Source: Acanthaster planci
Taxonomy: Eukaryota; Echinodermata; Asteroidea; Valvatida; Acanthasteridae
Direction of reading: 5' to 3'
Assembly (NCBI RefSeq): GCF_001949145.1
Contig: NW_019091420.1
Span: 291,279 to 355,278 of the forward strand
DNA: 64,000 nucleotides
The notes beneath the pieces are model-generated. The model saw only the letters and a program-made list of their open reading frames with translations, made no database searches and was not told the DNA's origin. The translations under genes and the position numbers were made by a program. Every line of letters begins with the position of its first letter. Within the stretch, counting starts at the first letter, position 1. Below are positions 11,681-24,049 of the stretch, piece by piece.

Positions 11681-14600
11681 ATGGCGATCACAGGTGGAAC
11701 GTCAGTTTGCCCCCGTCTACGGAGCCACGCGAGCACGGCTAGGTGGGCGATCCTCGCTGTCGTTGCTGCCCACTTAAACTTGGCGCTGGTGGAGTGCGGT
11801 CAGCGAGCCACTGATGTCTTCTACCTGAGCTGGAGGGACGAGTTTGAGACGAGCGCTAAGCAGACAGCTGCCGTCCAGAGCATCATGTCGTCCCTCGGCT
11901 CCTTCAGTGGTATGAAGCAGTGCAGATGTATGAGGATAACGTTGCCAGTATATTTTTTTTCAAGTGGAATCCTTGAAATTGTTGTGTCCCACTGCCCTAT
12001 GTTTTTTTTATTTTTTTTTTTTTTTTGCATTACTATTTGTAAACTGTAAAGGTGCTGTGATGGAAACTTTCGGTGTCACTGTAGGCAGCTCAGAACATAT
12101 TGTCAACTTTGCCTGGGGAAACACAAATTTAAAAGGCTTCGTTTTCACCCTGATTTTTGCAAGTTGTATTATATTCTTACTTTCGTTTTGTGGGCTTTAC
12201 TGTATCTTTTTTACTTCCTCTCTTGTGTTTTGTTTGTTACTTATGGCTTTTCCTTTTTTGTTTGTGACAATCGTTAACCAAGACCATTGCCAAGGGGAGG
12301 GGCGCGAAGGGAAGGGGGCGGGGAGCGGATCGCCCTTGCCCTCTTACCCATCGGCAAGACCATTCGCATCAACTTCAATCATTTAAATTGTTATTATGAT
12401 ACGCCCCCCAAGCTAATATTCCAACCCGTCCCCTCCCCACCCGCCGTGCCCCCCACCCCCAGGGCTGTCGCCAACACACGCAATTTGGCCTTCAGACTAC
12501 ATACCGCGGCCTGGTGATTAAATAAAATCTAATCTTAACCGCAAATGTTGGAATGTTCATGAACAGACTGATATCTTGCACGAAAGCGGCCCCTTTTGGT
12601 GATTGTGAAAGAATTGTTTCTGGCTGTGTCCTGTGCATGTCTTTGTCTGTATCATTCCAGAAAGAATGGCGGATTGATTTTCCCTTTTATTGATGATATC
12701 GGCTGATATCATTAATTATCGTTAATAAGAATGCCAGTTTTAATTGTGTTGCCTGAACCAATCTTATCCAATGTCACCTGTCAAATGGAGTGGTGCCAGA
12801 CTACTTTGGGTTCTATTTTTATGTGGCTTAAAACAAGGAGATAAAATAAATCACAAAATTTGAATCATTGATCTTCATAAATTAAATAAATCTTCAACTG
12901 TTTTTGATTTGCTTTCATTTCAACTCAGGTTCCCAAACTAAAAAAAACAAAATAAAGTTAACCCTGTCTTCAATACAGTATGGTTGACTTGTGAATGAGA
13001 TCAGTTCCGAAATCATGGAGGAGAGTTTTTTTATGTAACGATCAGAGGGGAGCGCCCGACATTTTCAGAAAAAGTGACAGAAATGAACTTCTAAAAGATT
13101 CAACCTAGTATTTTATACAGATCAGAGCCATACGTAACTTGATAAAATGATTCGTGACCCACCCGGCCCCCGTAATCATTTCTGCCTTCTTGTCAAATTA
13201 TTCGGACTTTCCAAGTTGCATTGCAATGACATATAAGTTTGTTTTTTTAATTCTAATTCGTTCGTTTGATGTTTCTTTCCTCAGGTCTGATAGGCGGCGT
13301 AATGATCAAACGCTTCGGGTGCAGAATGGCTGGAATTGTTGGGGGACTCTTGGCAGCCACGGGTGTGTTCGGTACCACCTGGGTACGCAACATATCCCAG
13401 TTGTACCTAGCTGCCGCGGTAGCTGGTAATCTATGTTCCCCTTGATATCCTCCCTCTGCGTTTTTACTCGTAACTTTTCTGTTGCGGAAGATTCCTTGTT
13501 TAGCAAAAGGTGCGAACTTTGAAGACTTGAATTCAGTCGTCCAACACAATATTCAGACACGTTTTCTCTTTTGGGGTGAGTGGATTTTTCCTCAAAAGTT
13601 GACTGGCTGTTCCACACATTTGGAATGCGATGCTCATAGTGCATGTCGCGTGTTTGCATTATACAATGTACATTGGCGATTTCTTTATACTTTAAATTAA
13701 TTTGGTTTTCAGGTTTCCTAAAAGGCGGTACCTCGTGTGGATGGAAGAAATTCGAAACAAGCAATAAAAAGTCAGATCGCAATAGAAAATGCCTCATGAA
13801 AAGAAACTGTAATCAAAAATTAATAGTGGGTTTGCATGGCTGCCATCTTGCAGGCCAGTGGTTTTGTTCAACAAGATATGCACAAAGGTGATGGTTTCTT
13901 ATGGAACAAAAGAACTGCCCTGCAAAATGGCTACCACGCAAGGCCTCTATTCGCATACCACCCTTGAACAAGTGGCGTATCTCGGGCAGTGGAAAGTATC
14001 CCTTGGCGACATGTCGCCAATTTTGTTTTATTGATTCAGTAATTAAGCGCCAGCATTTTCGAAACGGCACTACTACCCTTCGGGGGGATGATCGGGCTGC
14101 CAGGAGGGAATAGTGGGCAGAGCTGTTAACAGAAAGAGTTGCCACATGATTGTCTCAATACAATAATTGGAACGGAATTGGCGGATTGTTTGACCCTTTC
14201 CAAGCGCGCATTGGATCGACAGATTTTGCGCATTATGATTGGCCAGTGCGTTGCAAACTCTTGGAGGCGCACTTTTGTGAAACGCCCGTATTGGTATACA
14301 TTCGCTGTATGCTGTACTGCGCACAATGTTGAAGTTGGCGCTACTCTCTCTGTATAGAGCTCTGATATATTGGGCTTTCATTTTTAGTTTTAGAAAAAAA
14401 TTCCATTCCCCTCCCAGTCCTGGATACTCCACTACCCTGAACTATTTCATTTCCTTGACCTGGGTGTCAACTTCTTACTGCACTGTTTACAGGAATGGGG
14501 CTGGGGATTTCTGTCAACACTTCGCTGGTTGCCGTCGGCCTACACTTCACGAGGAGGTACACGACAGCCAACGCCGTGGCGTACTCGGGCAGTGGGACCG

Positions 14601-16387
14601 GGAAGATCGCAGCACCGCCCCTGATGCAACTTTTCCTGATCGGCTTCGGGTGGAGGGGGGCGCTGTTGATCATCTCTGGGGTCATGGCCAATGTCGTGGC
14701 CCTGGCCACCCTCTACCGGCGGGCAGGCACCAGGAGGAAACCAGACCCAGCTGGCACGGCGAACGATCCAGCCTACGGGGAAGTGCACGAGGATTTGGTG
14801 GGTGACCAGTTGGAGCCAAGGAACCGAAATTCCCATGAATTCGTTGAGAATGATACCTCTGGGGATAACCCAGAGATCAAGATGAAGTCGGTAAGGAACG
14901 CCGACCATGAAAATAGAACACCTGGCCAATATTCGTCTCTCAGCAGCGGCCGAGATGATGTAAAACCAAAATGCACTTATCTCAGGAAAGTGCTATCTGG
15001 ACTTGGGCTCGTGGTCTTCCGTAGGAGCTATCGCTTCGGCTTGCTCTGTTTCCTGTCGGTTGCGACCGCCATACCGTACTTTGGATCGGCACCGTTCGTC
15101 ATTCCCCGGGCGCAGAGTATTGGCGTCACGCCCACCATGGCCGCTTTGCTGCTCACCGTGAACGGCGTCGGCGGCCTGGTGGGTCGCCTCGGCAACGGGC
15201 TGGTCATCAGCTGGAAGCTGTCGGCCGAGATCGTTTGCTTCAAGTGTGCGGCCGTAGCTGGTGTCTCGCTGCTCCTTATGAACGTGGACAGCTACGTGTG
15301 TTTATCCGTTTCCTCCTTCCTCTTTGGCCTGTCAACTGGTGTCCTGTTCTCTATTTTCATTGTCCTGACCCGGCGGTACGGTGGTGTCAAACAGTTCTCT
15401 GTTTGTTGTGGCATCTACTACATCTGTCTTGGTATCGGGGGATTATTGGGACCGGTAGGAGCAGGTACACGGGTTAACGATGTGACTGCATTATTATCAC
15501 AATGTATCAGATATATAAATATGTGGATAAGCCACTCTCCTATTAATCCTCAAACAAAATAATGTAGGGAATTCATGACACAGTCATTAATTATTTCTTC
15601 CTTCGTAACTGGGTGATTCCATGAGGCCTGGGCACAATTTTTGACAGTGTCCTTGTTACATCCAAAACTGTTACCACCTGTCATGACCTGTAAAATAGGT
15701 CATTTACTCTGTAAAAATAACACACACCTCTGTATTCAGCCTTGCAAGATGTATAACAATGTCAATTTGGAATCCACATTCAGGGAAATAGCTGTTCATA
15801 TTTACAAAACCCATGTAACCATTGACTCTGTCACAAATTGTGCCCCAACCTCACGTACCCCAGGCCAAATTAATATTCGTCCCTTTGGGATCCAAATGTG
15901 CATGCCGACATTTTTATCATCGTGTACTTTTACCTGCCGGGTTTAAAATAAAAGGACAATTCTGATGTGGGGTTGAAAGACACTCTGATATTCCAACATT
16001 TGATTATTCTCCTTCAGTTTATTCTCCTTCAGTTTATAAAAGAATCAACCAGTCCATCAGCCAACCCAATCAGGCAAGCAATCAGTAAACTTTTCACATA
16101 GTCAATCAATCTGTCACCAGTCAGTCATGCGCAGTCAGTCAGTCACTCAAGGGAGCAGTCGCATCAAATTAGCTAATCGTTGATAATTTACTACACTTCT
16201 CGATGAGCTTCGTGCATTTTTTGTTTTCTTTTCCACTGCAGGTTCTCTGTTTGATAGTTCCGAGAGTTACAAGACTGTGTTCTACGTGTTGGCTGGTATT
16301 TACTTCGTGTGTGGCGCATTGATGTTTCTCTTCCCAGTACTCCGGCGTGTCGAACCAGGCATTGATGTTCCACCGTCAAATGAATGA
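11681..16387 (+). CDS. SLC16/monocarboxylate-transporter-like protein, copy C (4 coding exons)
   Basis: The coding sequence joins 11681-11909, 13285-13425, 14493-15464 and 16242-16387. Introns are phase 1 at the same positions as in A, and the product is 495 residues. The helix-1 exon contains DEFETSAKQTAAVQSIMSSL, nearly identical to A and B. The motif after helix 4 reads FTRRYTTANAVAYSGSGTG. Arg42 stands at the helix-1 basic position. In helix 8 Arg355 is present, but the acidic partner is Gly351. The loop between helices 6 and 7 is hydrophilic and unlike those of A and B. Exon 3 has higher GC than in the other copies. It lies about 4.8 kb downstream of B, and a splice acceptor lies 12 bases before the ATG. 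The tail ends VEPGIDVPPSNE. It is probably a plasma-membrane organic-anion transporter; substrate unknown. Confidence 0.87.
13829..13950. mobile_element. Palindromic MITE-like element in intron 2 of gene C
   Basis: The left arm (tttgcatggctgccatcttgc, then ccagtggttttgttc) is the imperfect reverse complement of the right arm (gaacaaaagaactgccctgc, then aaaatggctaccacgcaagg). The centre is near 13887. It lies wholly in the intron between exons 2 and 3 of gene C. The ends and a target duplication are not resolved. Confidence 0.5.
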
Positions 16388-16420
16388 AACCAGCTGTTAA
16401 CTTAGTACAAAGAAGCCAGA

Positions 16421-16780
16421 GGCAAGTTCGATCAAGGGCCATAGTTAACCATAGTTCGACTAACTCTGATCGAACGCACCCTAATTGACGATGATTGAAC
16501 TAAGTCTATTGAACTCTTCGCCAAACATCGTTTTTAATAGCACAGCGCAGTGAGGAACAGTTATAAGAAAAATGCTGGATAAATTGTATGTCACTAGTAA
16601 ACGACCATTTTCATTTTTATTTTTGCTATTTTGCCCTTCTCGCGGCCACCTTTTCTCCTCTTCGGCGTATTGACCTGACAACGGTTGACTGGGGTCGTTC
16701 GTACTTTAACTTCACTGCACATGCGCTAACTTCGTCACGAACCAACCACTAGTTAACTGGTGGTCCTTGACGAACTTGCC
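16421..16780. mobile_element. MITE with about 40-bp terminal inverted repeats, 3' flank of gene C
   Basis: The left end reads GGCAAGTTCGATCAAGGGCC then atagttaacc. The reverse complement of the right end reads GGCAAGTTCGTCAAGGACCA then ccagttaac. The internal sequence has further small palindromes, including one at 16740-16770 around gttaac and a copy of gttcgatca/tgatcgaac at 16426-16475. It begins 34 bases after the stop of gene C, so it probably lies in the 3' UTR or just beyond. No coding capacity is seen. Confidence 0.65.
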
Positions 16781-19700
16781 CCGTGCTGTGCTGACATGTA
16801 CATGCGTGGTAGCTATGAGGAATAACCAACCAGGACAGGCTACGACGTACGTAAGTTGGCGACTTTAACTTGACAACGTTTCCCGCCATTTTTGTAACCA
16901 CAGCGCATGGTGCCATGGCGTAATGACGTACACACGCAGTGTGGAATTCAACATAAAAATCCAGGATTACAATCCTTTAGAGTTGTCATACAATTTAAAC
17001 CCCGCCTTGTAAAACTTTAAGAAAAAATCGAAGCAGCAAATCATGAAGCTTCGTATGAGCTTTTGGGAACCATGATAGTGCAAACGACCTCAGTGCGTAT
17101 GATGTGGGCATATCCTAATATATAGCGCCCCCATTCGTTTAGAATAAGCTACGACTTGTTTTGTACACGTATGTAGAAATTATTGAGTAAAAATAAATAT
17201 CCGTTAATCTCGGGTGTATTCACAAAACTTTTAACTTAGTCAGAGCCAAACTTTTTTCGACTTTTTTAATTTATGAGAACACTATTAGGGCGTTGTAAAT
17301 GTTTTGTTTGGTTTTCTGTATTGGGTCTTTTGTTTTCTTTCTTTTTTAGGACCGGTGAAAATTATTGAAATCAACGTGTCTCACTTGATTCAAGAAGGTT
17401 GAACAATTTAAATTATGCGGCGAGTATTTTTGTACTGCTTTGGAAGCCTTCGGTTTGATAGGGTCCTGATTAAAAATTCAAAAGTAGCTAATGCGACAGT
17501 GTTATTACCTCACCTCAAACCCGCTTGGAAGGGACTTTCCCCCGAGGGTCCCTGTTGCTCAATAGTAAGCCCCCTTCTGCGCATGGCTTGACCCACAGGG
17601 TAGGCCGTTGCTGTATGGTGGACCCAACCTTGGATCCTGCCATGCGCCACGTAAACAGGTGTATTGCCTGCAATCACTCAAGGTAAAGTTTGTGCGCAAA
17701 GCAAAATGCGTCAAAACTCGGTTTGCTCTGCTCTTATCTAGTATCTTGGAAGCCTCCCAAATTATCTTCCAAGCAATTCACAGTGTAGTTCATTTAAGTT
17801 TCGCGTCTTTTTCACAGTTATCCTTTCCAAACTGGCTACGCTGAATAATCTTTTTATTCCCCATTTTTCCTTCGAAGGCCTTGTTTTGTTGCGACCGGAA
17901 GCTACAATCAGAGATCAACAGTAGACCGAGAAACATGATTCCTAACAGCTAAACTGAAAAATAGCTACAATATTTCAGGTTTAACTTTAATGCCTTGTTG
18001 GTTTGTGTATGCCGCCAAGCTACTAAGCCGATTCTTCGGGGCCAACGGGCAGGAAAAATTTCCCTCACCCTTCGTTTTTTTTTCAGACCGGGGGGGGTTA
18101 ACATCTCACAATGACACACAATTATTCCAGTCACGAAGGCAAAAAAAAGCGTTTTTGTTGCACAACTGAACAAACACCGTAGTCACTATTATGCATTACC
18201 AGTAAGCTTTTCAATCCTGCTGTGGCCAAATCCGCCTGCGATTTGGAAACATTTGTGTGTGCGCGCGCTCCCCAAGAGCGCTTTGCCTTTGTGATTTTGT
18301 TGGCCCTGTGTACACACACTCGTGCTACTTGACAACGGTAAGTTTGCACCCGGAACTGGCGCTGCACGTACCCCGTTGGCAACCCGGTTTCGGCTCTGCA
18401 AGTATTTTGGATGTACTTGTATACTTCTGGCGCAGGCTGCTTGTACACGTACGATATATATCAGGATACGTTTCGTGTTGGCATGCCCGCCCTGCTAGCC
18501 GGTGTGGTGGATGGTCTCAGCGTCTATGGGTCTTGCTGACAGACAGAAGCGTGCTAATATTCAGAATATAACATCAAGGTAAGTTTTGCATCCCGATAAT
18601 CCAGAATTGAAAGGAGAACATAAACTGCCATGAGGGACGGGAGTTCAGCCTTCATGATACCTTCCCTTGCTGGCTTACCGTTATGAACGAGCACATTGCT
18701 GGAAGAAAGCTTGTCATTGTTGGCGAAATCTAATATTGGACTGACATGAAGGAAATAATATTGTGCGGAAGACGTATTTTCTGTACTTGCTGAATTCCTT
18801 GTACTTTTTTTACACATTTGTGGAACTGCTTTCGAATAAAAACTATGTGGATTCAAAAATCGTTTTGCATTGTTGCTGTGGCTGTTTGGTTGCACCGAGA
18901 CATCAAGAATATTATAACCATGGAGGAATCATTCCTTCATGTGATAACTCAATACACAATGCCAAGACCAAGTAGGCCTAACTCTCCGCTGCACTCCTGA
19001 TGTAGTCACTTTAATCCAGCGGGGTGTACAGCGGGGCAGGAGTGATATGATGCCTCCCTCTGGAGAGATGTTAGCAATTATGACTTAGCGATTGCGAGCA
19101 CGTTAGAAACTGCACTTCCACCTTTGTTTGGGAGGATCCCTTTATGGATAAAAATATTTGGAGTCTCCTTTTTTTTCTTTTTCCTTTTTTTTTTGGGGGG
19201 GGGGAGAAAAAAATCTCATTCTCGTTTTACAACCCATGACGTGGATACGCCATTGTTGTATTTCCCCAAAGAATAGGAAAGATCCTTTTACTGAGCCCTT
19301 TAGCCAAGTTGCCTATGACCGATTAAACAAGAAATTTCAGCTCACATGATAATGTAATGACATGATCTTCAGGCAAACCTTGAGTGCCGCTCGTTCATGT
19401 TTCGTGATCAGGGACAGATCTCTTGGGCCGGGCGGATTCATCACTTTCGAACGTGGCGGCTCAACAATGTGTCTCAAACAATCCTTACTTTTTGCAATGT
19501 CGCTCAATCCAAAAAGTCCAAAATGAAGCATTTCCGGGGTCATTCGGGAACACCAATACACGCTCGTGAACGAGTCGGCCATACCCCGACTTACACGAGT
19601 ACTTTTGTTCTCGAATGACCTTGCTTTTTCGAGATACCAAATTGGCGCCTTTATTTTTCGATGTATTTGGTACTACATCATTTTGGAGATAATGGCTTAT

Positions 19701-20048
19701 GATAGAGTTACTGTGTACTTGTATATCCCGTTAAAGAGCAATATTTGTTTCCGTACTTTCACAATGAGATCAAATAAAAATCTAAATGAAAGAAGGTAAA
19801 TACAGAAATGATCACATTAATAGTGCTTGTCTGAATTCATGTCGAAGCAATGAAAAACGGGGTGAAAAGTATGGGACTGGCCATTGATCTATTGGTTCAT
19901 ATTAATTAGCGTGATGTGTTGGTTTAGTTTGAAACAAATCAAGGAAAATCGACAGCTATGGTGCGGTGGAAAATTAAATGGATCACAAGGGAAAGTTGCT
20001 ACTCTGTGATTTAGTCTGAAAATGTGAATTTTATTCGTCACTCATTGT

Positions 20049-20175
20049 ACACGCTGAATAAAACTGCCAGTGGTGTTAAATTGACACCCTAGGAATACAT
20101 GGCCAGGTTGGTGTTTTCATTAGGGTAGTGCGCATGAGGTGCATTTGTGTCAAGAGAATATTTTATTCAGCATAA
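20049..20175. repeat. Possible small inverted-repeat element
   Basis: gctgaataaaa near 20053 and ttttattcagc near 20161 are perfect inverted repeats. Nested inside them are ttgacac and gtgtcaa. The arrangement resembles a degenerate MITE of roughly 125 bases, but the arms are short and ends are uncertain. Confidence 0.35.
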
Positions 20176-21344
20176 TACAAAAATATTGATTGTTACAATC
20201 ATTGTTGTGTCTCCATTGTCTGTAAAGGACATAGTGTTTTTTAAAAAAGCGATGCGTTTACCGAAAACATCGTTGCTTCTTCTTTGGCCCTGTAGATGCG
20301 TATTTCCGTGACTAATTTGCAAGAGGCATCATCATGTGTACGTCTACGTATATGACTGCGCATGCTCGATTATACTCAGATGCAGATTTATCACGAGGAT
20401 GACCCACGGCGTGTATAATCACATCACGGCCCGCTGTTGAAGCGCCAATCAACCATACTTGCAGGCGGATTTAATGTTTAAATAAAACCAACATAACGAG
20501 AAGGTACACGAGACAGCATTGTGTGTCGCTTGCCAAGTGTCTAGCTGATAAGGCGCCGTTTGTTCTGCAGTTTGCCCTTTAAACACCTTTGGTTTGGTGA
20601 CAACTGTAAACAGGGATCTTTGAACAGTTGACATATAAAAAAACACTCCAGAGACGGAGTCGATACAGTTGCTTACTCTGCGCAAACTGTTCCTCCATTT
20701 TTATGTACATGGACGCGGTTATCAGAACCGTGCGCTGCATGCGCGCCAGGTGCAATTTTGCCGCATAAAATAAATGAATCCTCGGATGTTGCTTAAGTTG
20801 AAGGACACGTTTTCACTTATAATTCGCTTCAGTTGTACAAGACTAAAGACTAACACAAAAGGGGATGCCATGCACATCAAAATGGCAGTTGAACGTTTTG
20901 ATATGAGCTGCGTTTTGAATGGCAGACACAGATCTGAATGTTCTCCTTCCACACAAGCAAAAACACAGCTGTAGCAATTAGAGTTCTTAGCCAACACGTA
21001 GGCAGTTTGTAAAGTCTACATGAGCTAATTAGTTCTCCAATTAACGGCATCGTTCGTGAGGCAGGCTTTAGAAACATTGCAATCATTACCACTGTTTATC
21101 GCCAATAAAACCGTGTTGTGTCACAATGTAGGTCACTGTCGACTGATTAGTAATCGTGTCCAATCTGTTATTCTCCGATTAACGGCCGGACGACAAGGTG
21201 TCGAGAAGTGTTTGCCAGTCAATGTGTATACACGTATATGTGAATGCGTATACTGAAGTGCACACCGCAGCCGCTGAGAGTACGTAACTTGAACACCATG
21301 CACGGGTTTTATACGGTATGGTGGTGGTTGTTTGTTTGTTTGTT

Positions 21345-21545
21345 TTTATTTTAATGGCGCTCAGGCTATTCGCGCCAATATCTGTACGTTTTTATTCATA
21401 CACTTATTAATCAGCATCACATTACGGAGTTAGGAAGAAGGTCCAGTTTTTGAGGCAGGAGGAAACCGGAGTACCCGGAGAAAACCTGCGAGAGCGAGTA
21501 TGGACTGGAAACCAAATGCACTTAAAGCCTGGGCCATGTGGTATG
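21345..21545. repeat. Dispersed repeat with a motif that recurs across animal genomes
   Basis: The segment around 21457-21487 contains ggaggaaaccggagtacccg followed by gagaaaacc. I recall this word from interspersed repeats in several animal lineages, but I cannot assign a family. The flanks (tggcgctcaggctattcgcg upstream, tatggactggaaaccaaatg downstream) probably belong to the same element. No reading frame is supported. Confidence 0.4.
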
Positions 21546-22084
21546 GTTCCCCTCAGTTGTCCTTTTATCGCTGTTCTTTCTACGTTGCCTTTGTTGTTGA
21601 TGTTCTTAAAGAGTTGTTACTGACGTAGGTGTTTGATTTCTTGCCACTGCGGAACTACTCACCTGTGAAATTGTTGGTGGCTATTGTAGCTGTAGTTCTG
21701 AAGTAGCAAATCTCATGATATAGTGTGCACTCACTGATCATCAATTACTGTGATTCTTGCCTGATCGTGACACTGGTGTAAAAGTGCAATTCATCGGGAA
21801 CTTTAGTTGCTTCATCGTTTTGTCTTTTATCTGACTGACTGCAGTTTCAACACAGGTCATGCCTTAAAAAACGTGTACAATACTAAACAATGCAGCATCG
21901 GCGCACCGTAATCAGAAGCATTATCACATTGGGCATTATCAGATTATAGGCCTATAGCCTACGTCAACATGGATTTAAATACATGTAACGTAATAACTGC
22001 ATGCAAGTTTTGTGCATATGCATGTAGAAATTTCACATTGGGCATTGAAAGCATATAGGCTACATTTCGTTGTAGATTATCAGC

Positions 22085-22135
22085 GGCAGTTCTAGAGGGG
22101 GTGGGGTTGCAACCCCCCCCCCCTTCAGCCGTGGG
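22085..22135. repeat. Short relic of a G/C-run MITE
   Basis: cggcagttctagaggggg, then the 14-bp perfect palindrome ggggttgcaacccc at 22103-22116, then a C run and ttcagccg. Similar pieces occur at 55620-55665 (ttgcaacccccccccttcaa and gtgcagttctac), so both probably derive from one family. Confidence 0.4.
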
Positions 22136-22230
22136 CTAAATGGAGCTACCAGTGAAATGACAGCAAATGAGTAGGACTACCAAAAACAAATCCCGGACGA
22201 GGATTGCGCCATCCATCCATCTATGTCAAG

Positions 22231-22297
22231 GAGAATGGACGAGGAACTGTAGATTCGCGCTAAGAATGCGCGAATCAACAGTTCCGAGTCGATTCTC
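22231..22297. ncRNA. 67-bp near-perfect hairpin, microRNA-precursor-like
   Basis: The 30-base arms at 22231-22260 and 22268-22297 pair at 26 of 30 positions around a 7-base loop (taagaat). The inner part (GGAACTGT, then GATTCGCGC) has only one mismatch, and pairing may extend a little with flanking gtca/tgac. The size and mismatch pattern fit an animal pre-miRNA, but a young short palindromic repeat would look the same. I do not recognise a known miRNA seed, and the strand is undetermined. Confidence 0.35.
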
Positions 22298-22619
22298 TGA
22301 CTTAAACTATTTCCCATTGTTACACGAACATGGAGTCCCGAGTCTATGACGCCATATGAAGGAACCTTTGGTTTGGTCATTGTTATACTGATATGTTAGG
22401 AGTTCTTTTCAGACATCGCGGGGGGGTGTTAAGTGACAATAGGCTGGAGTGTGTATAGGGATTGGACTTTTTTGGGGGGTACCCCTCTGTCCCATTTCGT
22501 GCCTGGTACATATGACGCTCTTGCTGTTGCCCTTCGCCTGATAGCTGAGTGCACACCTTTGTTCCATTCGTTAACATGCACGGATTTGGGCTATGTGCAA
22601 ACATCGACAGTATTGGTGC

Positions 22620-22940
22620 CGTCAACACCATGACTGCTGGATGATTACTCGCTTCTCTTTTTCATGCGCCTTGAAGTGATTATTACACGAGTGTCACTGC
22701 AGTTAAGCATATCGGAGTACAGCAAGGACTCTTAGAAATCGAAGAGTGCTATATCAACTTCATGAGAGTATTTGTGCAGTCAACACTCAGTGTTGGATAT
22801 AATTATACCTGTATTCTCTTCATATTGCGCCTTGGATTCATTATTATACGTGTGTCATTGCAGCGAACCCTTGCTGACTAAAACCACCACAGGACTCTAT
22901 GAAATTGAGGAATGCTATAACCTCGTGAAAGTATGGTTAG
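22620..22940 (+). repeat. Tandem duplication, about 158-bp period, two diverged copies
   Basis: Copy 1 (from gtcaacac at 22620) and copy 2 (from gtcaacac at 22778) share several blocks in order: attctc/acttctc, tgcgccttg, attattacacg/attattatacg, gtgtcactgcag/gtgtcattgcag and ggactct. Both end in a block encoding EIEECY in the same frame. Divergence is appreciable, so the duplication is not recent. Confidence 0.6.
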
Positions 22941-24049
22941 CACTTTTAGAACCACTTTACAAACCGCTCACTAAATGAGCTTCACTGATACTTACATGTT
23001 CTTATCTATGTATCATTCCGAAATGCCCCCTCGCTACAGATTGCTATTTTATTTGGAGAATGAGCAACTTTGGATTCAAATTACTTTCCAATTTTGGAGT
23101 TAAATAACAACAGTACAGAATTTCTATAAAGCGCACATATCCACCAAAAATTGCTTATAGCACTACAAACATTAGCAACACAAGAACATTTACAGGCCTT
23201 CTCTCCAAGCAAGATTATACTAGAACATTTTAAAAGAAATGAGATGTGTGCTGGACCATGCAATTGGGGAGCAGCGATTCTGACATATCTGTCACCTCAG
23301 GACCGGTGTGATCTTAGAACAACTAGAAGATGTACCTAAGTTTGTGTCAATTCAATTAAGCTATAATCCAACATAAAAAAGACTGGGCAAAACTTAGACA
23401 CAGAAAAGCAGCCAAACACATCAAATCAATTCCTTATTGAAAGGTGAAGAGCAAATTCAAATCCTTGATAAAACTTTGCTTTTTAATGCATTGATCTGGA
23501 AAACACGAGAGATAACAAACTATAAGTCATTTTCTATGGAGAAAGGCAAACGTACACAATAACGTCAGAGTGTGGGCGTTCCCGGTAGCTCTTACATTTA
23601 GTAACTGTAACTATTACGATGCCCAATGGAATCAGTCTCACGGCAAGCTTAGTGTGTGTATCTCTTTCCAAACTCAACCTTCCAGTCATGCTATGTATGA
23701 TTGAAACGAGGGATGTGGTGGATGTGAGGATATATACTTTCTTCGTCGTTTGAAACCTACAGTAGTTATGGAATGATTACCGTCGGTTTGAAGCGACTAA
23801 GATCAGACAGCAGATTCAATACGAACCCACAGTAATTATAGCTAGTAATAATCGTACTTTGTAACAATCTACAGTTTGCAGTTGATCGTTACGGAATTCC
23901 AATATTGTTTTGAAACGCAAATCGTAACCTTGCGGATCTACCGTTTGCTATGCATTTGTACAATTAATCTGTCATGGAATGTTTACAATTATTACCTTAC
24001 ACAACGATTCTCGGTGAATCTCTTTAACAAGGCTAGGGCAACCCCTCAG

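Noticed and set aside
13306-13797. 163-residue - strand open frame
   Set aside because: It overlaps the well-supported exon 2 of gene C in antisense.
14003-14020. Perfect 18-bp palindrome ttggcgacatgtcgccaa
   Set aside because: Isolated and without flanking structure; it is in an intron of gene C and could be chance.
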